In this document: positions 20,690 through 33,900 of the stretch, one piece after another | Layout of the letters: each line of letters opens with the position of its first letter | How positions within the stretch are numbered: position 1 is the stretch's first letter | Source: Piper betle | Lineage: Eukaryota; Streptophyta; Magnoliopsida; Piperales; Piperaceae | Reading direction: 5' to 3' | DNA length: 64,000 bases | NCBI GenBank assembly: GCA_033002965.1 | Contig: JAURVB010014565.1 | Location: 62,001-126,000, forward strand | Made by a program: the position numbers and the translations under genes | The notes under the pieces: model-generated | Told to the model about the DNA's origin: nothing | The model's database searches: none | What the model saw: only the letters and a program-made list of their open reading frames with translations

Positions 20690-23650
20690 TCAGCTGGATG
20701 GTCCAATGCTTTAAAAAGTTTCATCACAATTTGAGAAAAAAAAAGTCTACTTGTCAAACTCAAATAAGAAAAACATGCTTGATGAGTTGCAAGGTCCGTT
20801 GGAGATACATCAGAGTACAATATGAATATGACATATAACCGTGATAATACTATCTTACACAATTCTAGTTTACCAATAGCCACATGATTAAGACTGTACG
20901 TCTCTTTGTGTCCCATTGCGGCTCGTAGAGAACCCCATTTTTAGTTTGGTGCCCCCTCTAGCGAACTCATTGCCATCCAAAACATCCTACATTCATTCTC
21001 AACCCTAGTGTGGTTTTGTTTGCTACATTTTAAATCTACGTTCAAGGCTTTTTATAAAACAGCACCTGAATGAAGGATGGGATAGAAGGTGTGGGAACCT
21101 CTTCATTGCCTCTAAGTCTTACAAAAGGAGAATGCACTTTTATAAATGCCTCAGTTATTTTTCAGTCATTAAAAACTTCCAAAACATACAATACAAGTAC
21201 CACTATTGAGTACCCTGCCCATATTGGCAATGCACTTAAGTCCTCTGCAAGCTGCAACAAGCATCACATTACCCATTCATCAAAAATAGAAGTTATGCAA
21301 AAAAAGTCACCCATCTTGAGATACAGACCAGAAGTAATTCAAAGAATCCAAGCCCATCATCAGTCCAGTAATTCCACACAATAATATGCTCATAACCCCT
21401 CCTGTTCCCAACGAAATTGATATTGGGGTTATAGCACACCATACGAGTAGCAGTGAAATTTTACTCTTTTGCTTTTTTTATTTTCAACTGATGGCTCAAC
21501 CCAAATGATTTATAAAAGCAACTACCTACCACTTTAATTGTTCATCGGGCAACGCAGGACTGATTCTTAACTTAGTTTGGTTTGTTTATTTGGCACCCTA
21601 TTATAAGTATATTTTCGATGTTTTCATGGACAGCTAACACCTTGCAATGGACTTTTATCTATTTTAACAATTTTCTCCTTTGCACTGATAATGAGGATTA
21701 ATGTAACAACATGAAGCCTATGAAAGGAAGTATGACATTTCTTTATGAAAGTATATCTCATAGAAATGAATGAAAAAAACTAAAGAACGCACTTTGTAAA
21801 GTGTCCACCGACATAGCCGACACTTGAGCTAGCCAAATTATGCCCTTCTTCGAAGCTGTTAGTTGAAGCCTCGCATTATGGTCCATTCCATTAGGCTTCA
21901 AAAAAGTTCAACTTTAGTTCAATTTGAATATTCTGAAGCAAAACCTCTGCAACATCAAAGTGGAAGCTGTTCAGGCTTAGTTTCATTTTTTGTGCAAATT
22001 GATTCTACTTGTGTTTAACAAAAGTTCAATTTATCAGTAGTGTGGTTAGATATTCTCCCCAAGAATTTAATTCTTGTTTTCTTTAGTAGTTACGTTAACT
22101 CCTTTTTGGACAATGAAATCTTCCTTCCATTCAATTCTAGCTTCTATGTACTCGATTATTTTGAATTCAGAAATCTTGCCTATAGAAGTAAGTCCTGTAA
22201 CTGTAACATACAGAATAGTCGCATTCAGTATATTCATGTTGATAATGAGAATGTTAAGACTCACATAATATGCCCAGTGGCGAGTTTAGCAGATCCATCT
22301 GAGCTTGTAAATAAAATTGATAAATTCAGGGGTTCCACTGTCCTGATGTGCAGAACTACTTTATATGTTGCCCTTGGCATGATATTCTGTCCATCCAAGA
22401 ATTCTTATCACTAGAAACTTCTCATTGAAGATTCACTTCCGGATTCATACCATGCCCCAGTAGCCAGGATTATACACGCCAATTCCGACTGCCTTCTGGA
22501 CAGATATTAGAACTGCTTTCATCATCACAAAGTATTCCATTTTCAGTGCAACTCTGTTCCGACTAAAGCATGATGAAAGGTCTATTGACAATATGACAGG
22601 TGAATCATTCCCAACCATAGACCATGGACCTATGAAGGATGGAGTGCTAAGTCTCCCATATTCAAACCCCTGCAAACCACAATCACATAATATATTATTT
22701 GTAAACTTTTATTAAAGTAAATATGAAGTGGTTCTCTTTCTTTAAGAGTGGTTAAATTATTTAAGTTAGAGAATCCCGTTTGCCAATATATTGCCAGGAG
22801 AAATATTTGGCTATGTTGTGGCTAGTATACTATTTGCCCCGAATTTGTCCACACACTAAGCTTTAAAAATTTGCTTGCATATGAGGTTTAGTGTTAAAAG
22901 TAAAAATTAAGTGGTTTCCTTTCCTAACCATTTTAACTTTTAAATAAGACAAGTAGTTAGATTGTCTAATATTTACATAAACATTTTAATATATGTTCTA
23001 ACAACTAATTGCAATTTCTTAAGAAATCAATTACATTCATGGGACAGTCAAATCAAACAAATGGTGGTCATGGTAAAATTGAATGTATATTACCTAACTT
23101 TGATTACAGCAGCAAAATGATGTAGGATATGCTGAGATGGAGGGGAGTATTAGTTAGATTCAGTTCATCCTTATTTGAGCATAAAGTAAAAAGTAAAAGA
23201 TAGTTCAATTGAGTGTCATTTTGTCAAGACGAAAAACTCCTCAAGATAAGCTTGTTCTGAAAGGCACAATTTACCTCTGTTGCTCAAAAGTTCTGCCCAC
23301 AAGCCACCAGGCACCTGCGTGATTTTATTTCCTAAGGAAATAAAAATTTGAAGAATGGTTAGGTTTATCTATAAAACAGATTAAAAAACCAGCAAAAAGA
23401 GACACTAGCAATCTAGTGTTGATATTTTACGGCTAGTGCAAATCAGAGAAAGCAGTCATATGAAGTCAAAAAAGGGTCACAGCATTGGAATTAACATATT
23501 TTTCAGATTACTGCGGGCTTTGGCATCGTTGTGTCACAGCATTGGGAAATTATAGCATCAAAGATGAAGAAAGGGAACAGACCTAGAAAAATATGCCAAA
23601 CATATTTTCAGGGATTTGTCCTGCTTGATCGGGATGAAACATTGAGTTTC
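20690..23650 (-). pseudogene. ASD1: GH51 alpha-L-arabinofuranosidase pseudogene, 5' half
   Basis: Minus-strand exons follow the plant GH51 enzyme from the N-terminus: about 23645-23586 (LNVSSRSSRTNP, then ENMFGIFF after a frame break); 23333-23275 (GGLWAELLSNR, donor GTAAAT); 22669-22451 (GFEYGRLSTPSFIGPWSMVG, later GVYNPGYWGM); 22386-22265 (RATYKVVLHIRTVEPLNLS); about 21950-21785 (DHNARLQLTASKKGIIWL); about 21405-21329 (WNYWTDDGLGFFELLL); 21251-about 21205 (LAEDLSALPIWA); 20969-about 20873 (GSLRAAMGHKETYSLNHVA); about 20712-20690 (KALDHPADSLDC). Several splice sites survive. Frameshifts are clear in the 22.5-kb exon and by the extra G at its start, and the exon for the conserved IRFPGG region was not found. 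The sequence stops at the pararetrovirus and resumes at 5515. Confidence 0.88.
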
Positions 23651-24438
23651 ATGTAGGAACTTGAGTGGCGTCGATGGAGAGAGCCAAACCGTGCAGGGAA
23701 CACCACAACGTCTACCCGAACAATAATAACAAGGTGGAAGCACTCATCAGGACCTCATTGCCCATTTATTATTACAATTGAATCAATTATCTTGCTGGAG
23801 AAGCACCCAAAAAAACTGACAAACAAAGCAAAAGAAAAAAGAAAATGCCGTCAAGAATTTGACAAGAAAGCTTCGCAAACAGCTGTCCAAAGAGATTGAA
23901 ATGGCTCAAACCCGGTGGAGAACTTCAACTCAAAGCTGCACGACCCATGTTGTTAGAAAGAAAGAAGATGAACTCTCTTTTATCAGCAGGGTGGTTCCAT
24001 CAATTTATCATTGATTCATTATCGTATATACTATTATACATGTATGCCAGCCAATATGATGCCGATTGCTCAATGCCTACTAATAGTGGTAATGAGATTT
24101 GGGTTGAAGACCTTCATAAATAGTAGGGGAAAAAATTGTGATGATAACGATGATAGCCATCCAAGTTTGCTTGGTTCGCCATCCGTTCGATGCTTTGATT
24201 ATGTCAAACAGTGACAGCGACTGAATATAAATTTTAGGTATTGAGAGTATGAGACCCACTAAATTGGTTCAACTAGATTTTTGTAACTTATAAAACTCAT
24301 AATTAGGTATAGATAGATAATATTGGAAAAGTAAGATTTGTCATTTTAGCTTTGGGAACCATGCAAAATGAGCAAGGTTGATCAAGCATTTTCACTTTTT
24401 CTGCTGTCTTCCTTAAATGTTACGAAGAAAAGTTGTAT

Positions 24439-24444
24439 TTTATT
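24439..24444 (-). terminator. Possible polyadenylation signal of MAD2
   Basis: AATAAA on the minus strand lies about 320 nt downstream of the MAD2 stop codon. Plant signals are loose, so this is only a candidate. Confidence 0.35.
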
Positions 24445-24761
24445 GTTCCATTATGAGTGTAAAATTCATGTAGCAATTATGTCATGAAGATTCTATTATG
24501 TAGTAGTGTTTTATGCTCAATAGAATTCTCAGAAAACTGAATAATAAAGCATTATGCACACAGATTAGTAAAAATTCAAAGCTCCTTTGATAGCCAAGCA
24601 GCAACAGTTGCTACTGAAGCATCACACAGAATTCTACTCCACCATGACTTGTAGTACATACTAGCAGCATGCCAAAACAAACATATATGTATGTAATTCA
24701 TTCACTCAGTGGAAGAAAAGTCAACGAGCCGGTATCGTCCATTATAATTTGCTTTCAGTTT

Positions 24762-26016
24762 TCACTCTTCATCCCACTCGTCATTTTTGTAAGAGACCAA
24801 AGTGCCAACTTTGTGTATCTGCAAAGTACACCCAACACAACTAGACATAATAAGTACATAATCCCAAAAAAATGTCCATTTGCTAGCATTTTGTTCAAAC
24901 CTATTGGCAGCATTTCAGAAAATATCAGTGGTAAGCAAATCCTTGCCTTAGTGTCAAAAGAGTGAAGTTTCACCATCTGGGGATTCTTGATCAACTTTGC
25001 ATCGCTTTCAGTCCAACTAAAAGGGACTGCTGTATCCGTATCCGTATAAGCCAATACATCAAAAATACCTGGAAATATAAGAGACATCTTCAAGATTCAT
25101 ATGCAAAAACAGACGATGCAATTTGAACAAATGGTAATAGACTGCTATATCACAAAATGGTTGAGACTTACAAGGTTCGTCCAGACAAGGCAGGTAAGTG
25201 ATTGAGGAAGCAATCTGCCTCATAATCGCTTGAATCTCCCTCATGATCTCCTTATCACTCTTTTCCCTCGATACCCTGGAAGTAATTTGATGAATTGGAT
25301 ATAAAAAATCGCTGTTACCCTAGGTGATTTTTAAGCATTGTTTTGACGAAGCTGAACATTTTACTGTTACCCTTTCTGGACGACCTCCTTATCAGTCTCT
25401 ATGTTAAAATTCCACCGCTCCAGAACCTCTGAAGTGGCCTTGCTCATGATCACGAGCACAACTCTCTGTAGCTTTCCGGCTTCTAGCCATTCTTTTGTTG
25501 ATAAAAAGCATAAAGAAGCCAGCATCACAAACCAATTTGGTCACACAAGGATCAAATCTTTTATCGATTAACTGCAAGAGAAGCCGGCAAAACTCACCCG
25601 AAAGCTGCGAGGTCAGATTGGCAATAAACGATTTCACTTCTTCGTCTTGAGTTAACAGCATCGGAAGGCCATACTTCTTCACCTTCCCGAAACTCTCCTC
25701 CGGGTACACCCCTCTATTGTACAGAATACTGATTTGGAGATACAGAAAAATCAGTCAAAATTCCGACCACAACACATAAAAATGAATGTATAGGACACCA
25801 AGAGTCTTCCATACTATTCTCACCTATTGGCCGAATAACCTGAAAAAGAGGTTCAGATCACAAAGGACTATGAGAACAAACCAGACAGATGCAAAGAGAC
25901 AAGAGAAAGAACAGAATGAATGACGTTCACATCTACTGCATACCAAAGAACTCGCTAACGATTGCGGCAGATCCCCGGAGCGTGATGATGTCTTTGGCAA
26001 CTGTTCTGGTCGCCAT
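24762..26016 (-). CDS. MAD2: Mitotic spindle checkpoint protein MAD2 (HORMA domain), seven exons
   Basis: Exons on the minus strand: 26016-25944, 25839-25824 (only 16 nt), 25728-25598, 25491-25371, 25275-25172, 25068-24947, 24818-24762. Joined they give an uninterrupted 207-residue protein starting MATRTVAKDIITLRGSAAIV and ending KNDEWDEE before TGA, the usual length for plant MAD2. Landmarks include VYPEESFGKVKKYGLPMLL, SEWLEAGKLQRVVLVIMSK, EIMREIQAIMRQIASS and NPQMVKLHSFDTK. The whole is a HORMA domain, which binds MAD1 and CDC20 at unattached kinetochores and delays anaphase by inhibiting APC/C. Introns are 64-130 bp class, most near 100 bp, all GT-AG except the sixth (GC-AG, GCAAGG donor). 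The start is the first ATG in a frame with the conserved N-terminus. No break or stop was seen, so the gene looks functional. One difference from common plant forms is Gly in IHKVGTL, where Asp is usual. Confidence 0.95.
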
Positions 26017-26240
26017 TGGATATCATAGAAGTCTCGGAATCGAGACTAAGAGCAGCGAAAACAGAACAAGAACAAGATCGAAAGGCAAGATTTTCCAGAA
26101 AATTCCAATGTTTTGTGAACAAGGCACGGAGAAAACGATCTGTCGGTTTGAATGGAGAAAATTGTAGACAATGATTTGAGGGAATTTGAAGGAGAAGATT
26201 GGAGGATGGAACAGTGGCGGTTGGAGGGGTGGGGCTCGAG

Positions 26241-26307
26241 CAACGGCTATTTTTTAAAATGTGGCGCCAACGTCTTGTTCGCATTGGGAAGGATTTTACA
26301 ACGGCTA
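26241..26307. promoter_or_regulatory. MSA-like and E2F-like motifs upstream of MAD2
   Basis: CAACGGCTA occurs at 26242-26249 region and again inside TACAACGGCTA (26297-26307). The latter fits the M-phase-specific activator consensus YCYAACGGYYA at 10 of 11 positions; R1R2R3-Myb factors use it for G2/M genes. Between them TGGCGCCA (26262-26269) resembles an E2F/DP site. They lie 225-290 bp upstream of the MAD2 start codon. Match and position are seen; regulation is inferred. Confidence 0.5.
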
Positions 26308-26459
26308 GTTGATGGGGCCCACGTCCGTACATTTATGTTAGGGGGCAAATGGGCCTGGTGCTGCTTTTTCGGGCTGGGAGCGACTTTGAAGGCCCATATG
26401 ATGTTGGAAAGCCCACTGTATTACAAATTGAATTGTGGGTTCTTCCAATTTTTTTAATC

Positions 26460-26779
26460 TCTCTTTTTTTAAAAAAAAAATGAAAGTTTTGTGAGTTGAA
26501 TTTGATTCCTAAAATCTTAAGTTGGATGCCACCCTGATGATGAACAGAAGCAGAATTTTCTTTTGAGGAGAATAATGTCGGTGATGAGGGGGAAATCCAA
26601 ACATTAAAGATAGTGAGCAGAACATTGTCTAGGAAGAATTTTAAATATTTTAGAGGAAGAATTTAGATTCTTCAGATCAATTTTTTAGAGGAAGACCAAC
26701 AAATAAAATATCGTAAATATTGAACACAATAAAATTACATAATAATATATGATATCAAAAAAATCATCAATAATGTAGT
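26460..26779. other. AT-rich intergenic sequence, nothing recognised
   Basis: Upstream flank of MAD2 beyond its promoter region. No gene or element end was identified. Confidence 0.4.
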
Positions 26780-27284
26780 TGTAAAACCCCCTAGCCGCTC
26801 GCCAGACAATTTTGAGTTGGTTTGGTTTTGACCTAGATCGGGCAAGTTGGGTTCAACTTTCTCACAGTGGTTAAAGTATGATATAGTGTATGTTTATCAG
26901 GCTTTAACCTCTTTCGGCGTTTGGCATATCTGTTTCGACGCTACATACATGGCTTTTTCATGTATGGTTTGATCTGAGTAGGGTGTAAATAGATGTTAGG
27001 ACCATGTCCAGCGTATATTTTGGTCAAACCCCTTTGGATCGTCTTAGCCCTTATGGGATCTGCGGTATAGTTCTTGATGTCATCCCGAGACTTTAGGGTG
27101 AAAATCCTAAGTTATTTGGTTTTAAGCCAACCTACACCTCATTAGGTATGACACCCATGTTTTATTAAGTGTGACACTCCAATATCCTCCTCCTTTCCAT
27201 TTGGCTTCCATCTAGTTCCTTTGAGGACCAAGCTTCCTTCCAAGCCTTGCTAGCTTTCTGGGGTGGTTGGTGTAAAAATCACGA

Positions 27285-27332
<48 letters not shown>

Positions 27333-30300
27333 TTTCTCTTGGATGGGGGAGGTGGTATGGCTAGGAACGAGTATTAAATACTATTTAATTCTTAAATAAA
27401 TAATTTTTTAATGATTGATATGTTGTGTGTTATTTTTTAAATTTTTGGTGTATCCATCCAGTGGAATTAATAAGTTTATTCCTACAAATCTTGTTTTATT
27501 TATTTAGTATGGTTAGGCTAATGTGGTGTGTGGGGGTGTTGATTGGTTGGAAAGTTAGAGATAAGGGAGAATCTTGGAGTAGTTGAGGTTTGGAGGGATT
27601 TTTGTGAGAAATTTTTGAAGTTGGGTATGCATTCTTGGGGATAGATCCTCTTAGTCACTACTTAAAATTTTGGACAGTAAAGTTGAAACCTATCGTCATC
27701 CGGTCTAGCCCTACCCTTGGTCGACATCCTTTTCTTCTCCCTTCCATGTTGGTACCTCTTCCTCCTTACCTTTCTTTTCTTTTTCATTCTTATTCATGCA
27801 TATGCATATAGATGGTTAGATGACTTGTTGATCCCTGTTCTAGTGTTTTGCTTGGCATGGCTTTGCATAGTTTGTTGCTTACATGGGGGAAAAGGGTTGG
27901 CGATTGCAGTGTTACACTTGTTTAGGGTGAGGGGTTATTATTAGTTGGTTTTTGGGTATGGCTCAATTGGGTGTGGATGTCAACTTTTTCTTGATTAATG
28001 GATTGTTTGGTGTGTGGTTGATAATTTATTGTTATTACTTATGGTTTTGGTAACGTTATTTTTTATGAAAAAGCCACTGTTAGTCATGCTTGAGAAATTT
28101 GTATGTGACAATTGAAATTGCAGGTTGTTGTTAGTCACATTTTTTTATCTTTGTTGGGTTGATTCGTAATTGCGATATTGATATTTTGCAGGTGTAACAA
28201 TGATAATTAATTAATGTGGCCTTGTGAATAAATTACTTATGTATAAAAAAAGGTTTAGACTACCTATGGTTAAGTAGTATTTGTAAGTGCACACTAAATT
28301 AGAATAATTGATGGGATACGTTGATAGTAGTTTTGGGACATGAGCATGTTCTTTAAATTTCAATGGTTTCTCGATAAGATGATCTAGGTTGTTTAATATA
28401 TATCATCAAACCTTATTTTAGTTAGTTGCTAAACTATAAATCAATTAAGTAACAATTATTGGACCTAGTTTTAAAAGTTAAAGTTAGTGTCGCTTAACTA
28501 ACCTTTGTATTGGTTGTGTTCTTGCATGGGATATTGATTGATCTGTTTAATTACTCTGAGTCAATTATATTTTTGTCTTTTACAGCTTATAGTTAGCTAA
28601 GTAACATTAACTAGTTTACCATGTTTAACACTAATTGTTCGATCACAAATTTTATCAATCTCTATATATACAGAGTAATTGTTTTTCTTTCTTTTTAGAA
28701 ATAATTAGTAAATATATTATATTTATTGCTCCATGGTGTAGAACTTTTGGTCCCTAGTTGTTTGATAAGTCAATATGGTTCAATTGAATGAAATAGGACA
28801 ATTTTACCAATTATTCGTAATTATTTTATTTATATAACCCCTTTTGTGTTTAACTAATAATGAGTAGTAAATTTAAATATAAGTTAAAATATGGGTGGTC
28901 TACCAATTTGTATAATTTAATTATTGGATGAATTATCATTGGTTTACTTAGTTTTTATATTTTGTGGGTGGTTAGGCATAACAAATAATTAATTTATTAA
29001 TTGATATATGTTGAATCCTTGTACAACTAGTATTTTGCATTTTTTGATTTCTTTTACATCGTTGTGGTGATGTGACCATATAAATTAATTAGTTGTAACA
29101 ATCAACTAAACAATAATTATTATTGTTAACTTGTAAGTAATTTTTAAAAGGAATAACTAATTGTTGTAGGATATATTTCCTTAGTGTTTAGTCATCTCCT
29201 ATGCATCATATCATCTCATGCATATAGCTAAGGAAATATATGTGTTAACGTATAATTTATTTTTGATTCTCAGATTACTTTTCCCATCTCTTTCTTGGTA
29301 CCTCCATCAACCTTCAAGGTCCATATAACTACTTGAAATGTTGTATATTTCTTTTTGGCAGCCCCAGTCGGCTTGAGCCTAGATTCAACTACCATGCGCT
29401 AGGCGCAATCGGGGTCAAAGAATTGAGTCAGTCTGACACATGGCCGCACCTTTAAAATTATTTGAAAGATAAAATACCTGCCCACATGATGAAAGGGGTG
29501 ATAGAGTGCAATGGCGCAAGATGACTCATTATGCACATGTGATACCAAGAGGATGAATCAATGACAAATATCGGTAACTACATGCCAGAGCCACGTAGCG
29601 TGTGCGCGCATACATGGGATTGTAGCTAGATATGGAGGCCATCCCTCCTGGCATAATTGGAGGTCAGCATAGGTTTATAATCACTAAAAGATTTGATAAA
29701 TAATGATATGGAATATATTGACTTATTTTATGTAATTATACGACTTAGTGGTTTTATCACTAACTTTGTTTTTGACCGCAGGTGAGTTGCTTCAAACTAA
29801 TGGTTAACAGTGTGGTTAGTGGTTCCCTTACCAACCCAGGTTGAAAGAATTGATGAATAAAATTGAACTTATTTTTGATATTATTTGAGTTATAATTGTA
29901 ACTATGGGAAATGATTTGGAGGCTATGGAACTTGCTTTTACACAGTTAGTTCATCTTATGTTATTTTTGCATGTTACAATTAATATAGCATGATTTATTT
30001 TATGATTAATAAATTCTTAAAGATATTTGTCATGTTATGATGCAAGTGCTTGCATTTTATTTTTATATCCTCCGTATTTTTTGGGTAACCACCGACTGGC
30101 TAAGGCAGGTTGATACAATTGGTCTTGGGGGTTGGATGCCTCAAGAGACCTCCCAAAGCCATGTTTGAGGTAAAGTTCTTTCCTTTACCTCTTTTGCTTG
30201 TTGTTTACATCTTGTTTTATTTAGATATGTGCTTGTAGGTATTTTTACCATATTTTATCATGTAAATCCGGTTGTTAGGAGTGCATAGGGCTTAAAATCA

Positions 30301-30531
30301 TCACTTTTTCGTGTTTAGATAACTAATTATGTATTTTTAAAACTGCTATGGTCTTGATCTTGCACTATTTTAGTGTAAAATTCATATATCACGTTATACT
30401 GATCACTTTTGCCTGATTCTTGTGTGTTTGTGTTCATCTTGAAGATATATAACTTTTATGTTGATCATTTTGTCAGATCTGATGTGTGTGAGCACATAGG
30501 GGAATGACACTTGTGGAAAGGTGGAAGCTTT
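26780..30531 (+). mobile_element. Probable LTR-retrotransposon-derived non-coding sequence
   Basis: TGTAAAACCCCC at 26780 is the start typical of the LTR families in this window. At 29380-29440 the sequence CAATCGGGGTCAAAGAATTG with its surroundings matches the solo LTR at 50801-53510 (near 52500) in the same orientation. No coding frame, primer site or closing end was found, so its borders are uncertain. The rest is AT-rich. Confidence 0.4.
27285..27331. repeat. (AAT)n microsatellite
   Basis: About 15 uninterrupted AAT trinucleotides within AT-rich, element-derived sequence. Confidence 0.9.
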
Positions 30532-30892
30532 TGTAAGATCCTAGCTTTGGGTTAGGGTTTTACCTGCTTGTTGTTTTGTCCGGTTCGGGCCAGTATTATG
30601 TCAGTTCAGCTGGCCAATATGACCGTATGAGCATGTTATAAAGGCTAAGTATGCCCGATGTATATATGATAGTTTCAATTATGCTACAGTTGAGCATGAA
30701 TTATCACTTTATATTCGTGGGATTTTAAACTACCAGATTGCCCCTATGAGCCCAGATTGATTTGAGTCTCAGATTTTCATCTAATTGAGTTTAGGGTTTC
30801 GAGGCACATTTAGTTTTCTTGCCCTGATTTTTGTCTATAGAGTAACTTTTAGGCCTCAAGTCAACTTTTGTCAATCAAGATCCGAGCTTTTC

Positions 30893-30943
<51 letters not shown>

Positions 30944-33900
30944 CCCTAGGTGCGGCCCCACTAGGTCCCGAGTTGTCGGGCATTCAGATCATGCCATGTG
31001 GTAAGATCTGAAATATCCACATCAGCCCGAGCAATGCCCTTCCTTTTTCTTGGATCCCCCCCACAATGTTAGAGATTTTCTACCCCTTGCACCGCCGCCA
31101 CTTCAGGCTGCCGCCGGTGAGTCTCCGGCCTACCTTCGGTCACCGAACTAGTACTACTGTGACCAACTAGCGACCAGCAATCAGCCCAGCTCTGACACCA
31201 GTGCCACCTCATTTTCTTTGCCAGTTTCCACTGCTGTTGTCACTGCCTTTCATGCCATTTTTTGGTACTAGCGAGCCTCCTCGAGTGAGGCCGACCACCT
31301 AGATTGGTTCCCCTCACCAAGATCTTCCATTTAAGACCACGACTTCCACTGTGGTCATGATCATCGCTGGCAATTTGCACTTTCGAGGCAGTGACTATCT
31401 CTTTTCGACTATTTTTTGGCCAGTCGCCGAGCAAACACTGGCAACCATTAGCTTGGACATGTTTTTGACTCGACTGCTGACATTTTGAGACCAACCCCAC
31501 CGACACCGATCGTCACGGCCGGAATTGCTGCTAGTGACTCTACCTACCCTGTTCAATTTTTGTACAGTTTCAGCCACTTTCTAGCCAATTGGAAGCCAAG
31601 TACTGTTAGACACCACTACCAGTGCCTTCCTATAAAACCCCAACTTCGGGTAAGAGTTTTCCTTGCTAGTAATTGCTTGATTCGAACCAGTCTCGAGTCG
31701 GTTCGAGCGAGCTCAAGCCAGAACAATTTAAAAAAATAAATATGAGGCCCAGATGGCCATATGAGCAAGTTATGGAGGCTGAGTATACCCGACATGCATA
31801 TGATAGTTTTAGTCATGATACACTAAAGCATGAGTTATTAATCTATACATGAGGTATACATATGATTTTTATGAGTTAGCCAGGACTTTAGGCTTAGATC
31901 TAGGTCGTTAAAGTGTTTAGTATCTGCTTTGGATTTTCTAGGTATTTCATTTGTATGCAGCATATGAATTTTAGATCACTAGATTGTGCCCCTGTGGGCC
32001 CAACTTGATCGAGTTTAGGGTTTGAGGCCTATTTAGCCTACTTGCCTCGATTCCCACCCATAGAGTCACTTTTAGGACTCGAGTCAGTTTCGACTTTGGA
32101 CGGCCTCGATCCGAGCTTTTCGTCCATATGTATGTTGTATATACCCGTAGTGGGTCCCACTAGACCATGAGTTATCAGACATTCTGATCATGCCACATGG
32201 CAAGATCTGAGCCATCCACATCAACCTTAGTTTCCTCCCATTGATATTTCAAATATTTTGATTGATTTTTAGAATTTTCGACCATTACAGTTGCCACCAC
32301 TTCGGCTTGCCACCAGAGAGACCCCGGCCACCCTCCAGTCACCAAATCAATATGGCCGTGACCATTTCAAGGCTGCCTATTAGTCCATACCTACCGTCAC
32401 TATCGGTGCCACTGCAGTCGCTGTTAGCGATTGAGTTTTTATCATTGTTCATCACCATCGCCACCACCCTTTTAGGATATTTTCCAGCCCCAGAGAACGA
32501 CCTTTGGCTGATCTGACCACCCACACAGTTTCATCATGAAGTGATCTTCATTTGAGACCATCCACGACCATCTCCGAGGCCGTGTTCAGTGCTAGCGACG
32601 TCGCTGCACCAGGGGCGAAGCTGCACCTTTCTGGCTATTTTTTGGCCAACTGATAGCCAAACCATGCCGGTCATCACTACCATCATGTTCCTCGTCCTCC
32701 CCCTCCATCGATCTTGACCGGTGGTGACCCCAGCAAGGCCTTCATCAGTGTTTTTCAGGGGCTGGCATCGCTGCCCTCCGTTCTGCCCGTTTGCCAATGA
32801 CCGCATCCACTATCCCGGTTTGTGTGGGCCAAGCCATGCTCGAGTCTGCCAATCTAAGCCCGTGTTCATGTCCATCACTCTAGTTTATGTCTGCCTAGTC
32901 AACGCAGCCCAATTTTCTAGTAAACCCAGACTAAGTTGGTTAAATTTGGTTTTGTCTAGTTCAGCTTGATTCAGTCTGGTTTAGCCCGTTTTCAGTCATT
33001 TCTCGACCGTTTTTAGTAATTCGAGAACCCCTACATTAGTTTTGATGCATATTCACATTGTTTAGCATGTCTAGATGTAATGAGTATTTTTCTTTATATA
33101 TTAATTATTTTATTTTATTTATTTATTTATTCATGTTTATTCATTTCTTATTATTTATATATTGTTGACTACGATGAATGATTGCCACATATTAATATTA
33201 TTGATAGTGTATAAATTTATAGATAATATTTTTGTTCATGTTTATTTTATTTTATTTATTTAATTGATTGATTATTAATTATTTCTTACTCATGTTATTG
33301 TTTATATGTATTTAGGCATATGTTCGTATATTTAATATTTATAATAATATTCTTCATGATTAATTAATACTAGTCATTTATTTATTTATTTATTTGTTTG
33401 TTTGTTTTTTTATTTAATTATTCATATGTTTACTAACACGAGTATATGTGATATTTATTTATGCTTAACAATATATTTATATAGTATAATTATATTATTA
33501 TTTTATTATTAGAGTATTATTTATGTTCATTTATTTCTTATTTACCTAATTATCTATGAGTATATTTATTATTTATTTTTATTATTATTATGTCTCGATT
33601 TACGTGCCAGGTGTTTAGTGATAAGCTTGTTAGCACTGTTTTTTTATTATGATGGATTGAAGATATGAGCACACACCACAAATATACATCATATAGAGAC
33701 ATCTGCATGTTACTTAGCACTGGGTTTCGATGTAGGTTACGGAGTCCGAGCTCACCGTAGAAGTGTCGATGCGCTTGGAGCTTGGACCACAGGCCCGTAG
33801 GACTCTCCCTTTTGCTTGACTCACTGCGTATAGAGTTTAATTGTGTTTTAGACGTAGGACGACATCGATGGTGTTTTATTGGATCCCTCTGATGTTGGGC

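Noticed and set aside
22040..22414. 124-codon plus-strand frame
   Set aside because: It is antisense to the GH51 pseudogene exon at 22386-22265 and has no domain.
25955..26332. 125-codon minus-strand frame overlapping the MAD2 start
   Set aside because: It runs through the 5' leader and exon 1 in a different frame; the MAD2 frame with seven matching exons explains the region.
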